Of a stretch of 64,000 nucleotides of DNA, positions 31,556 through 43,274 are shown piece after piece. The notes below the pieces were generated by a model. That model worked only from the letters and a program-made list of their open reading frames with translations, was not told where the DNA came from and searched no databases. Within the stretch, counting starts at the first letter, position 1; every line of letters starts with the position of its first letter. Source of the stretch: Bombyx mori (lineage: Eukaryota > Arthropoda > Insecta > Lepidoptera > Bombycidae); assembly GCF_030269925.1 (NCBI RefSeq), contig NC_085131.1, positions 1,378,001 through 1,442,000 of the forward strand, given 5' to 3'. The translations under genes were made by a program, and so were the position numbers.

Positions 31556-32475
31556 TACGTAAATAAAAATGTATGTTTAAAGATGTTAATTAGCGAAATG
31601 GCAGTGTCATTTTTATAGAATTTCACTCAAGCAACTAACTAATCGAAAACGGAATTTTCTACATAACGATATTTTAAAATTTTTTTTAACTCATTCTAGA
31701 AATTTCTGAACAATCTATAGACCAATTCGCTTATCGAGAAATCGCTTGCGACCAAACTCGCGAAATCGGACCAGTTTACAACCGACTTTTATAGATAACC
31801 GCGCGCATTATCATCTATATTTAACGCTGCGTTCACATCTCGAACTGTAAAACTATGTTTTTATTGTTATCTGTAGAACGTATACCAGACTTATTCAAAT
31901 GTAAATACTGAGAGAAATGTACTGAGAGATTCAATTATTATTACATTATTCGTATGTATACCAATTGATAGGCAATGCACGAGAATCGTGTGGTGTAAAA
32001 ACGAATTTAGAGATAATTTAATTTAAAAAAAGTAGCTGATAGTAAATAAATATTTGTATCTTCTTCAGTCTTATTGGTTCCGATATATCGGGTATATTAT
32101 TTCCGAAGTTTTTAATACTGTTTTCCCTCCGTATTAGTTTTAATGATGACAATAAAGTTTGATATTTGGTTACATTAAGATTTCTTTGCTTCATTTTCAT
32201 TTAGAGGTAGATAGCTTTTTATTCGTACATATTTTATGAAAATATTTTTTAAAAACCTATAAATTTGAACCCTTAGGAAGTAAAATTTGAACAACAAATT
32301 TGAAATGACTCACCAGTTATTTACTTGTAGTATTGTTAACCCTGTGTCCTGTGCTAATTGTTTCTTTTGGTCTTCAGAAGGGTACGGATGCTGAAACAAT
32401 CAGATAAAATATATTACAAAAGTTTCTTAAACAAAAAAAAAGTAAGAAAGTAAACAGATAAATAAAGTTTTATTT
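31556..32475. other. No gene seen; AT-rich unique DNA
   Basis: No recognised repeat or exon. Confidence 0.45.
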
Positions 32476-32478
32476 TCT

Positions 32479-32721
32479 ACTGGTGGTAGGACCTCTTGTG
32501 AGTCCGCGCGGGGAGGTACCACCGCCTTACCTATTTCTGCCGTGAAGCAGTAATGTGTTTCGGTCTGAAGGGTAGGGCAGCCGTTGTAACTATACTGAGA
32601 TCTTAGAACTTATATCTCAAGTTGGAGGGCGCATTTACGTTGTAGTTGTCTATGGGCTCCAGTAACCACTTAACAACAGGTGGGCTGTGAGCGCGTCCAC
32701 CCATCTAAGCAATAAATAAAA
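32479..32721 (+). mobile_element. Bm1 SINE, 5'-truncated
   Basis: ACTGGTGGTAGGACCTCTTG to CATCTAAGCAATAAATAAAA, well preserved. It starts exactly at the central block. Confidence 0.93.
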
Positions 32722-34133
32722 AGTTGTGACTAGGAAAATAGATATTTTTGTCAGCTCGTGTACCAGGGCAACATAACGTCGAGGCACGTACGTCCTAATG
32801 TTATTGGTTTTTGGCGTGCGCTTGGCCTCCGGAGACCTCCTTCACTTTATGTCAGGCTGGTACCTCGGCCGCAGGTAGCACGGTAAATTATTAACTTTTT
32901 TTTATCCGGGTTCGCGAATCCCCAGCTAATTCTTTTAAGGGTAGACCGAGACGCATAATTTTGTTTTGATTTGAATTATTATTTTATGTAGGAGTTTGTG
33001 TAGGATGTTTATTGTAACGAAATAAAATGATGCGTTTGACGATAAGTCAATTTGGTATGGTGAGACGGAAAAGTCTACACAATTACACTTATTTATTTGT
33101 GGCTACTTCATATTAGTTTTTGAAGTGAAAACTTCTTTAGAATCGTTGTGATTTCAAACCGGATGCAACGGCAAAAACTACAGGTAAGAGACACAAATAC
33201 AAAAATGTGTAGGATGAAGCCAGCAAAGAATGAGACACAAATATACATACTATTTAATACAGCGCCATCTGTGAGATTTTTTAATACTAACGTGTGTATG
33301 AAAGCTCTTGTAGTGAATTTTAATTTAGGATTATACGTGAAATTAAAATATCAATTCACAGAGGGCGCTACCTTACAATTATTTACTAATGACAAAATTT
33401 TACATATACTTAAGACGTTTAGGATAATTGTATTTTAATTTTGGAAGGTTTCACTTCTACCACGTGTGAATTGCACACATTTTGTTTTTAAAATCAACTA
33501 TTTTATGTATATACCTACATATACAATAAAGAATAAAAATCGCTTTACCGAAGGATACTCTCACGTATTGCACACAAGAAGATTTTTTGGATAATTTTGA
33601 AACCAAAACATCGTTCCAAGTATCAGATTGCTTACGAAGTTCCGAGATAAGGTGCGTCACACGTGGAAACTGATATGTTGTACATTATACACGCGAGGCG
33701 TTGACTAAGGCGCAGCGTAGACTATCAGGTGTCTTTGATGATCAGTATTTTCATCGTGCCAGAGATAAACGCTTAAATAGTTTTTAAAATTTTGATGATG
33801 TTAACTTTTTAACTTCTACTGTAGAAATCTATTGTATAAATGCAGAAATTTCTTTTAAATTATTATTTTTTATATGTTTCATGAATCGGTCTTCATACAT
33901 TTGTAAACTGTTTATCTCTATGAAGAAAGCTTTGAAAGAGGTGTCCGAAATTGGCAAACTTCATATGATACTAAATGTACCCCGCGGTTTTGATCGCATT
34001 ATTTCCAAATAGAAATCAGTTTGTGGTCCACAAATTGTAAGTCGATTTCACTGTCGTATTTATCAAAGCAGATATATCTGGAATTGTCCGGGTCATGTCA
34101 TTTACCATAATATTATGTGTTAATCACTACATA
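32722..34133. other. No gene seen; contains AGCGCC...GGCGCT inverted motif
   Basis: A GTACCAGG site at 32760 and a CTGGTACC site at 32857 face each other in a GC-rich patch. At 33261-33372 an AGCGCCATCTGTGAG word and its inverted partner CACAGAGGGCGCT enclose about 85 bases, as in a small MITE. The 96-codon frame there (33148-33438) is probably not a gene. Confidence 0.4.
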
Positions 34134-34345
34134 GTATAAAACAAGGTCGCTTTCTCTGTCCCTATATATGTCTGTCCCTATGTATGCTTAAATCTTTAAA
34201 ACTACGCAACGGATTTTGATGCGGTTTTTCTCAATAGATAGAGTGATTGAAGAGGAAGGTTTATATGTATAATAACATTAATTAAATAGCGGAGAAATCA
34301 ATAATAAATTACAGTTTCTGAAGCGAAGTGAGGGCGGGTCGCTAG
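34134..34345 (+). mobile_element. Helitron-like element, family E, complete
   Basis: It starts TCACTACATAGTATAAAAC after an A and ends GAGGGCGGGTCGCTAG before a T. Related pieces are at 3562-3757 and 51971-52194. Non-coding. Confidence 0.8.
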
Positions 34346-35150
34346 TTTAGGTTATAAATTATCATTGACATTAAGGTTTTCGTTCAGCCTATATATTACT
34401 TTTTCTTAATGCTTTTTTACACGTTCATAAAAAAAACTTACTTTTTCCAAAATAAAAAGAAAATCGATTGACAGAAGATAAAATTGTGTCTTTGCTTATT
34501 TATTTACTGATTGCTCAAAGCACAAACAAAATCGGCTTGGGATCTCGGTACGGGTACAATTTGACCCATTAGGCTGTTTCTGCCGCTGACCAAGCCTTTA
34601 TCCCAGCGAAATTGAGACTTCTAGCTCATGACCGGAGCGCGGCGTTTACATCCATCGGCGGGCAGTTAAGATAATTTTCAAAAGGAATTAATCGGAAATC
34701 GAATGGCCTCATGTATACTAAAACACACATCAATTCATCCATAAACGTTCGCCGTCTCCGTTCCTATCAATCAAACACACAAAAACGCATAAGAAACGAG
34801 AAATCAAATACATTTTATCGATAATGCAATTCAGCTTTTTCGTTATCCGACGTGCGTTTTTTGCGACCTCCAAAAAGAGTTAAGTTTTATATATATATAT
34901 CGAAAATTTATGAAGCTTATTAACGGCGTAGGCAAAAACACGAGAAACATCTTTGATTTTCTGTATAACGGGACCCGTCGTTGCGCTGTTTAGTTCATTT
35001 TTATTGAATGACAAAGGTATTTGACCGCCGCGCAAGACTCGACCCGTTTGTGGACTTTTTCTTCACAATATATACAGTTGCCTTTTACGAGAAGCGGTAA
35101 GCCAGATTAAAGAATTATCAATTCTTTCTTTATAACAATTTATTTTGTTA
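34346..35150. other. No gene seen; unique DNA
   Basis: A short TATATATATATA run lies near 34891. No exon or repeat recognised. Confidence 0.45.
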
Positions 35151-35578
35151 TCTATACTAATATTTTAAAGCCGAAGAGTTTGTTTGTTTGAGCGCGCTAA
35201 TCTCGGGAACTACTGATCCGATTTGAAAAATTATTTCAGTGTTAGATAGGGAATTTATCGAGGAAAGCTATAGCTCATATACCATCACGCTAAGACCAAT
35301 ACAAGCGGAGCACCAATAAAGAATGTTTCAAAATCGGGGTTATTTTTTCGTTTTGAGAGCTGCCGCTGCGTGCGCTGCAGAAACGGTTAAAGTTTTGCTA
35401 AAATAATGTATGACAGAATTGTTCCCCTTTAAAAGATCTAAAAAAAAGTCCGCGACAGTATATGTCTATATGTGAAGGTTGGCTCACTATAACGTTTTTT
35501 ATGGTAACCAAATTTGTTCTAAAATAAAGCATTATTTGTGAACTATTCCACGTGGACGAAGTCGCGGGCAAAAGCTAG
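35151..35578 (+). mobile_element. Non-autonomous Helitron, family B, complete ends
   Basis: It starts TCTATACTAATATTTTAAAG after an A. It ends with the short hairpin near 35549-35567 and GCGGGCAAAAGCTAG before a T. The body is the same as 11.23-11.63 kb. No Rep/helicase frame. Confidence 0.88.
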
Positions 35579-36517
35579 TTTTCACATTATTTTGGAATTA
35601 CTCTAATATTGTTATGTAAATTTCGATAAAACTGCTTATCCTTCGCATTGCAGGTGGTCGTGAAGATACATCCACGAAAGGGATATTTATTTACAAGCAA
35701 AACGCGGTTTCCCTCACGGCGTATGCACGAGGGCGTCATAAACAGTATAGAGTTATCAAATTTCTCGAAAGCAATCCGGCTGCGATCGTCCGACCGCTGT
35801 AAATCTCGCGAGCGCATTAAAATCACGATTATATCCCTGTATAAGTTTGCGATAAATCGAGAATCGAAAAAGTAAATAGGGCTGTCGATCGTTATGTTCT
35901 CCTGGTACCGACAGACAAATGTTGGGAATGAATTAGCGTATCATTTAAAACTATTTTTGTGTTTAAATTAATTCAACTGGTCTCTAAAAAACATTACAAA
36001 CTACGGGTCACTATTTACCACTATTACGCTAATTATTTTTGGGACTAGTTTTCTTAATCAATCACGTCACATAGCCTAAAATCACAGAGAATGGACATCT
36101 ATCTATCTACGTCGTCAACCCTGCAAGAGGTGGGCCAAAAAAAAAAAAATCGAAAAATAAAACCGCGCGTATTTCGCAACTATAAATTTTGTTTCGCTTC
36201 ACGGAGAAGGAACAATCTATTTGTTGGCACCTAAATCTATGGGGCGGCGGAATGAGAATATGTAAATAGTCGCGCTACGGCACCGCGGGAACGTTCGAAC
36301 GGCTCGCCGGAAACTCTTGAATAATGTCTTGATTCTCATTGAGCTGAAGCCCTGAAGAAATCCGGATCGGAAACCTTCCTTTTTTTAATTTCACCAACGA
36401 CTTATATCACTAAATGTTAAGGCAGTGCGTATTTTAACTACAATAACAATAGTCTATTGGATGAATATTAGTGTGGCGATTTAATCACAATATCTAATCC
36501 AGATTTAATAGTTTAAC
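35579..36517. other. No gene recognised; unique DNA
   Basis: There is a CCTGGTACC at 35901-35909. Open frames run on both strands at 35587-35875 without known domains. Opposite frames this open usually reflect base composition. Confidence 0.4.
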
Positions 36518-36767
36518 TTTTTTTTTTTTTTTTCTTAGATTGATGGACGAGCTCACAGCCCACCTGGTGTTAAGTGGTTACTGGAGCCCATAGACATCTA
36601 CAACGTAAATGCCGCCAACCACCTTGAGATATGAATTCTAAGGTCTCAGTATAGTTACAACGGCTGCCACACCCTTCTAACCGAAACGCATTACTGCTTC
36701 ACGGCAGAAATAGGCAGGGTGGTGGTACCTACCCGCGCGGACTCACAAGAGGTCCTACCACCAGTAA
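36518..36767 (-). mobile_element. Bm1 SINE, 5'-truncated, well preserved
   Basis: A long T-run, GATGGACGAGCTCACAGCCC, AACCGAAACGCATTACTGC and CACAAGAGGTCCTACCACC. It is the last young Bm1 before the repeat-poor block. Confidence 0.94.
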
Positions 36768-39700
36768 ACGCATGCAAGCGCTTTATGCAAGCAGCGTAAA
36801 GATCCACTGTAACTCTTCTCTGTTTTTTTTACTCAATGATTAAACAATGATATATTCACAGTACCCGTTTTATAAAAACAAACGGTCCTCTACGGAACGG
36901 AACGAGACAAGTAATTTTTCATGTGACTTAAAGGAAAACAAGCCGATAAAATATTCATTCGTCGGTTCATGCAGGAACCGAAATTCCCTAATGATACACG
37001 TAAGGGAACATAATTCTAGCGACGAGAGCGCACCGCGACGTATTTCACGATATATATATTTTTTTCCCAGACTTCGGTGTTGCCATAACAATAATAATAT
37101 ATTCAAGGGCCTTGGTGATTTTCGTACGTGTCGTAAAAATAAAAATCATAGCCTCGTCTCGGAGGAGCTCCGGCTTCGCTCGCGGTGTACTGACGAAAGA
37201 GAATTTTAAAACATAGCGTTTCTGCTTTGGTAGTTTTTTTTTTGTTTTTCTTTACGTCTCTTATTACGACTTGGACTACAAATTGATAGCTGGTAATAAC
37301 TAAATTAAATAATGAACGCTCAACTAATGCGATCGTACTGACGATTGAAATTTAGTATATTCTCTATGATTTTCGCGATTTGTGGACGCAATGAAAATGA
37401 TTGAAGTCTTTAAAAAAAAACCAATACGACCATAACGACGATGATATTGCTCGGTAGACTGACGGTCCAAAATTAAATGTTGTTGTTCGGAACTTGTATA
37501 CATGCAAGCTTATCTTGATAATGTCGTGAGTGACATACAGGCATCTGTCAAATATCTTGCGTTGTATGATGGCTACCCGCCACAGTAGTTATAATTGCGA
37601 TGGAAAAGTCTTGAAAAATTTTCCGACCCTAGAATTCATATTAAGATAATTTCCATTAACGTTACAATCTCTTATAGGAAAATGGAAAACTTTTAGAAAT
37701 AGAAGCCATAAATCGTCGATGTCCTATTAGGGACCATTTAAACGCGCACATTCAAACGAAGCCTCGTCATGTTTTAGTTTTGTAACTCCGAGCAGCATTC
37801 CACGGAGGGAGCGTGTGCTATGTGATGGATTAAATTTTTCGACTTCACGACACGACGCTCAGATTGAGCGTTAAATTATGCAAGACTTTTCGTGTGAATC
37901 GAAACAACAAAAAAAATACAAGCGTGTAAAATATTTTTAAGCTGGCTTCAGACGAACTAGTTCGTGGCTTCTCTGTATTAGGAATGACGTAATGCTTCGA
38001 AATTTATCTGCACGCTTCGGACGTAAGATTTAGAATCTCCGAACAATTCCTATTGTAGAAATAGTTTATGTCATTAGCTTTGTCGTCGCGCATTAGCAAA
38101 ACAAACAATGGATACGCAAACAAACAACACAGAAAAAGCGAAACGGTTCGAATCGTCGTTTGATAATCTATATTGCATTAACACTAGCGACGCCGCAGCA
38201 GTTCTGTGAATAGTTTACGACAGCTGAAGCCGTTACAGGCTCCGCCGACCACAAATAGACGTCAAAAAACTAGGGTCTTCGAATATGGGGCCTTTATGTC
38301 GCACCGGGGACCCATAAAGGTACGAAGGTGGCCCTAACCCTATCGAGGAGATGTGGCCCAGTGATAGATGGCACTATCAGAGCCCTACGTGCAGTGTCCT
38401 TCCACTCGCGCCCTCGGAGACTTTTGTTTATTCATTTTGTACCTTGTTTATGTGTGAAAATGCGTTTGGGCCTAAAGGACGATAGGAAACAATACGACTC
38501 CGCTAAGGATACTCCCATATAACGACAAGTATACGAGGATCGTTGAATTGGACGACATCTTGAATAATAGATATTTTAATTTACATGTTTGCCACAAATT
38601 ATAAAAAAACAATAAAAAAATTGTCAATAGATGCAATATTACCACACTATTTAGATGGGAATACATTAGCAAACGATACATTGTCTCAACACTTTGCTAT
38701 ATTAAAGCCCAAATGTTCACAGAATTACCAAGATCAATTTTACTTCGATAAATTTTAAACAAATCTTCGCAAACGAGTTAATTACTTGGACACCATTACG
38801 GCCTAGGTGAATTCGCTAGTTTAGTGACATTTAAAATTATCTCCGTTAGACATCTTTTATTTATACCCATTTCGTAATGAGTTGTGTGAGAAATAACAAT
38901 TTTATGGGCAATTTAAGACAGCGCCATTCACAGAGCGCTGTTAAATTTCTGTGCACAAACTAAAGATTATCTTTTGCTTTTTGATTCTATTAAAAGCGGT
39001 GCAAAATGCTTACGATTTGTTCCGAGTTTTGAGGCGGGAAAAGTCAATTGCATGTTATTAAGCAAATGATTTTTTAAATCAATTTTCGTGTCGGGAGTGG
39101 TCCTTTGATATTCTGGAAATGTCGAAGGAAGGTATACCGGTGACCAAACTACACAGAGAACGGCTTCGGGTTAATAGAACGACACCTGTCAATTTTCGAG
39201 ATCCACATTTCGTTTTTTTTTTTACGAGCAGGACACGTTTGGATGGCGAAATAAAGAATTCAAATGCCCAATCCTGGAATACCGCGACAGGATACCGGTT
39301 TTAATTATGCAAGCCTATAATAGGCAGGGCAAGTTTTCAACGAATGAAATAGTTTTTTCCCTTTTTTTTTGTAGTTTTGCGAGTGCCGCAATTGATTCCT
39401 AAATGGATTTAGATTTTTAACTGTAAATTTGAGGTCGAAACGATTTGGATTCGACTAAATTGACATTCGTAAGAATAATTGAGTGAACTAACTCAATTGA
39501 ACATGTGTTAAATTGAATCGATGGTGAATGTGCTGGTTAAAAGAACGATTTTAATTGATATACGATACAAAATCGTACGTAATGCTTTGAAATTTCGATA
39601 CGCAACTGAAAATGGTTGTTGTGAATTGAGTGAATTGACCAATACGGACAATGGCTGTGAGACGGTAAATGGCGTCGATACTAATCTGCGAAGCCGGAAC

Positions 39701-40024
39701 AGCCGCTGCTGACGGCTTCGGAAGCCGCAACTGGGCTAGGAAATGAGATACGCGCAACTCCTGGCGTCTCTGTTAGCCTGGTACCTGTCGCGCTCGCATT
39801 GTGTCTATTTTGATTGAATCGGGACCTGAGTGACGGGCGAGACTGTTTAACCAACTGCCCACTCGGTTACAATGCCATTGTCTAATGAAATAGGTCGAAC
39901 CAGTTTAGAATCGGCAACAAATGGCATTTACATTGATAGTGAAATTTTGTGTTTTATTTACGTATGTAAGTATGTTAAGTATGCTGTTTCCTAGTTGAGT
40001 TTGGGCACAACATTTTAATCTACG

Positions 40025-40074
40025 GCTGAGAGAGGAGAATGGAATAGAAAAATTTCCTGTGCCGACCCCACCTA
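40025..40074 (+). pseudogene. RTE-type LINE scrap (C-terminal 16 codons)
   Basis: The frame reads TAERGEWNRKISCADPT and stops at TAG. It matches the end of the element at 30617-30949 (TADRREWKRKISCAETPT). Nothing else remains. Confidence 0.65.
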
Positions 40075-41130
40075 GGGACAAGATGGAGACAAAAAAGATT
40101 TTACTGTACATTTTATTTTGTTTAATCGCCCCTACGCAACCAATCAGTGGTTGCTATGACCTTTTAAACTCAAATAGGAAAAAAAGGTTTAGGTTTGTAA
40201 CATCTCCCGTGCCCATTCACAGCCTCCCATCATTACGAGCACAAGACGTTCTCATCGTATACAGTGCGATGCTTATATGCTTTTTGCATACAAAACTTGT
40301 GTTGTGCGGGAACTGAGATGTGATAAACAACTGTCGATGCCGACAGTGGAAGCCGACGCGACCGGGGCCGGCAACTTTAAAGAATATCCAATGTATGTTA
40401 AATTTATGTAAAGGAGACAATATTCATGAGATCCGCGCGGATGCTGCGCGAACGAAACTAAGGGATGGCAAGGGGCTTATTTTACTATTGCTTTCATTAA
40501 TTATATCCGTTATTATCGTTTGATTTCTTCTTATACATTTTTTATTTTAGTTCTTGAGAGTATTAATATTTTTTTGTCTGAAATTGAACGAATTAAATTT
40601 AGTAGTTCCTCATTTAATTTTACGTATCCATCCGTTTCTGTGTATTGAGCGATACGTCCAGTAAAGCAAGGCCCTGCATCGCGTCAATGCCTTTATTTGC
40701 ATACGATACACAGCAATAAATAACTGTGCAGCGACTGACAAAAAACGAGGGGTTTGTCAGAAACCAGGGCATTGTGCTTCCGTCAACCGTAAGGACCGGC
40801 TGTGGGGGCTTAGACAACCAGAGGAGAGCTTAGAAAAAACAAAGCCGCCAAAAATATCGACTGCAAAGAACAATAATTTATCCTCTTTGAAGCGTTCTTC
40901 TTCAAAACTTCATTTTACTTGATGAACGAACGTAAAAAGCCGGTCCCGACTGAAGCATTTAAATCGAATTCGAAACAACGATAAATTATTCAGTCGTATA
41001 TTATAAAAAAGCGTACAAATAAAATTAAAACTGAAAATGATTCCGTCCGTAACGGATCGGTGAATAAATTAAAATCGTGTCGCGTATTGATTAGCGCCGC
41101 GAGCGAATAAATAATAACAACCGATGCACT

Positions 41131-41170
41131 TCGAACGAGCGAACGAATGAGCGAACGAGTGAACGAACGA
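41131..41170. repeat. GAAC/GAGC short tandem repeat
   Basis: Units of GAAC, GAGC and GAATGAGC alternate over about 40 bases. The minus strand reads RSFTRSLIRSLVRS in this stretch, which explains the small frame at 40990-41190. Confidence 0.7.
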
Positions 41171-41849
41171 TCTCGCATTAACCGGTCCATTCGTTTTAGA
41201 GCGGCGCTCGAGGGTTAAGTGTTAAAACATTCATTAAAACTATATTGTCGAATTTTAACGAGTTCCTTTCGTTCGTTTTGAAATCGGTCATTTGAATTGA
41301 CGAACAACTAATGCGAGTGCGGTTGCGAATCTCAAATCAATCGTGATATAACATCCAAAATGTATTGCATCGCTGTTGTCACACTGCGGCCCTGGTTTAT
41401 CGCGTAAGCACACGTTATCGCGACTCCGTCTGACAAATTCAGCATTGAACACACATCGACGTGGCGTAAATCATTTCACGTGAATTATAAGCGTGAAGCT
41501 GTAATGTCAGAGGAAGGACCACTGTCGCAGTTCACGGGACGCCCGTCTGTTTTATGTGACGACTGTTTGTTTATTTGCACGTTTTAGATTTATTATTTAT
41601 GGCTTTTGGAATGGCGGTGTCGCGGCTTGTTGTGTCGTATTGTCTGCTTACGGTCATTTTCGAATAATGAAAAGAACTTTCTCACCATGTCTGTTGTATT
41701 AATATTTAAGTTAGAATGAAATATTGTAAAGTTAAAGACGCATCGTGGAAGATAGTTAGCATACTGTGTATGAGAATCTCACAAGAGCTCATGTTGAATA
41801 GTTATGTGTGAACTTAGTCAAAGAAAACTTACTTTAGGCTAAGTCGTTG

Positions 41850-41945
41850 TCCTTCAGACTTTGAAATCTCAAAATGGGTTGCGGAATTTACTTTGTTGAT
41901 GTCCATGGACTCTAGTAATCACTTAACATCAAGCTCGTGCCCATT
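41850..41945 (+). mobile_element. Old Bm1 relic
   Basis: GACTTTGAAATCTCAAAATG, TTGCGGAATTTACTTTGTTG, ATGTCCATGGACTCTAGTAA and CACTTAACATCA follow the 3' half of Bm1 with many changes. Confidence 0.65.
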
Positions 41946-42244
41946 TCTATTACTTTAAAATAATAAACTAGAAAAAAAATTACAAGAAAAACTCTGTATC
42001 AATAACACACAAATGTACCAGGATTACATAAACACGAACAAGTAAGGGAGCTCCTATCTCAAGGAACGGGCGCGGTGTCACGTAAATATTTGAACTGCTC
42101 GACCCTATGTTTGCCTGGTAGCTGAACGCGGGTACACCTCACATTACTGCCGCCCTAGTAAATATGACGATGATGGTGCCACCGTGCTTAAAGAGAAATA
42201 TATAAAGTTAAAAATAAAAAATAGAATTTTATGTCAGTGTTCTT

Positions 42245-42392
42245 AGTGCGAGTTTGAGTTGACTGAAAGTTAACTCAAAGTTGTATGTAGTTGGAACGAA
42301 GCGCCCCTAGCGGCAAACTTAGGCAAACGTTCCAACTCCATACAAATTTGAGTTAACTTTTACGCTATAGAGAACGTTAAAAAACTCGCACT
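42245..42392. mobile_element. MITE-like element with AGTGCGAGTTT inverted ends
   Basis: The left end AGTGCGAGTTT and right end AACTCGCACT are inverted. Inner arms AGTTAACTCAAA.TTGTATG and GTTGGAAC are also inverted around a short centre with GCGCCCCTAGCGG. The whole is 148 bases and non-coding. The target duplication is not clear. Confidence 0.65.
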
Positions 42393-42689
42393 GTTATATA
42401 AATACTGTTGTTACATATAATACATACTTGGGTGTTTCTATTGCATTGAAGAATCCTTTAAGATTGCCAGCGAATTACCTAATATTACAGATTTTATACA
42501 TACATATATAGATGTATATTTGTTCGTCGCAAATGTACCGGGCGTCAAATACAAAGTTATAATGGAACACCACCACGCCATTGCCGTGTTGTCCGGCCCA
42601 TGGGCAGAACCGCGCCCCTGCACGTGACCTTTGACCTTTAATGAGATGTACTTCTTATAAAGCGACCAAGGGATCCATGTTAGGGGCGC

Positions 42690-42780
42690 ATGTATTGAAC
42701 GTAAATCCGCATGAGTAGGTACTACTCCGTCACCTATGCGTTTCGATTTGAAGCTAAGGAAGGTGATTAGGCAATAAACT
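42690..42780 (+). mobile_element. Old Bm1-like relic
   Basis: AAATCCGCATGAGTAGGTAC, CACCTATGCGTTTCG and TTTGAAG resemble the Bm1 central block with deletions. Low conservation. Confidence 0.4.
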
Positions 42781-42861
42781 AAAGACTGCGATGCGATATG
42801 TCATGGCTAGTGACGTTATCTATGCACTACTGTAACATCAGTTGAACCCATTGTCCCAATA

Positions 42862-43270
42862 TCTATACATTAATACGTGAAGCAAAAACTTTGTATCCCT
42901 TTTTACGAAAATTGCGCGGACGGAGGAGTATGAAATTTTCCACACTTATAGAGAATATAGAGAAGAAGTGCACAATGCCAATATTTTTTTAAAATAATGC
43001 ATAAAAAATACATTAAATCAATAAAAAAAACATTACACACACTACCATGTATTTGACACACACGCGAATGCATACTATTTGTTTATAGTCAAACTTTTCT
43101 TATTGCTTATAGTCTGTGGTCAAATTGACAATAGATTAAAATTTGTCTTTATTAATATAATTTGTCTAAAGTGTAGTCTTTGCGGAATCTGTGATTAAAG
43201 AAGTATAGGTACCTAATAGTCTTTGAAAATAGAATCATAATCGTGTATAAACTTATAATTTCACTACTAG
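42862..43270 (+). mobile_element. Helitron-like element, family D, complete
   Basis: It starts TCTATACATTAATACGTG after an A and ends TTTCACTACTAG before a T. The body matches 6556-6945 over about 360 bases. The ends fit a non-autonomous Helitron, though I see only a weak 3' hairpin. Confidence 0.7.
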
Positions 43271-43274
43271 TTAA

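Larger units (their letters stand above)
36768..42244. other. Repeat-poor 5.5-kb block, mostly single-copy, no gene recognised
   Basis: The longest frame in the window (36847-37209, 120 codons) lies here but has an equally open opposite strand and no domain. CCTGGTAC occurs at 39777 and 42015. The only mobile DNA seen is an RTE scrap at 40025-40074 and an old Bm1 relic at 41850-41945. A GAAC-type tandem is at 41131-41170. Confidence 0.5.

Noticed and set aside
36847..37209. 120-codon plus-strand frame with a C...H...H word (SCRNRNSLMIHVREH)
   Set aside because: It is only half of a zinc-finger pattern, with no second CxxC partner in the right place. The opposite strand is equally open, and there are no splice sites or known domain.
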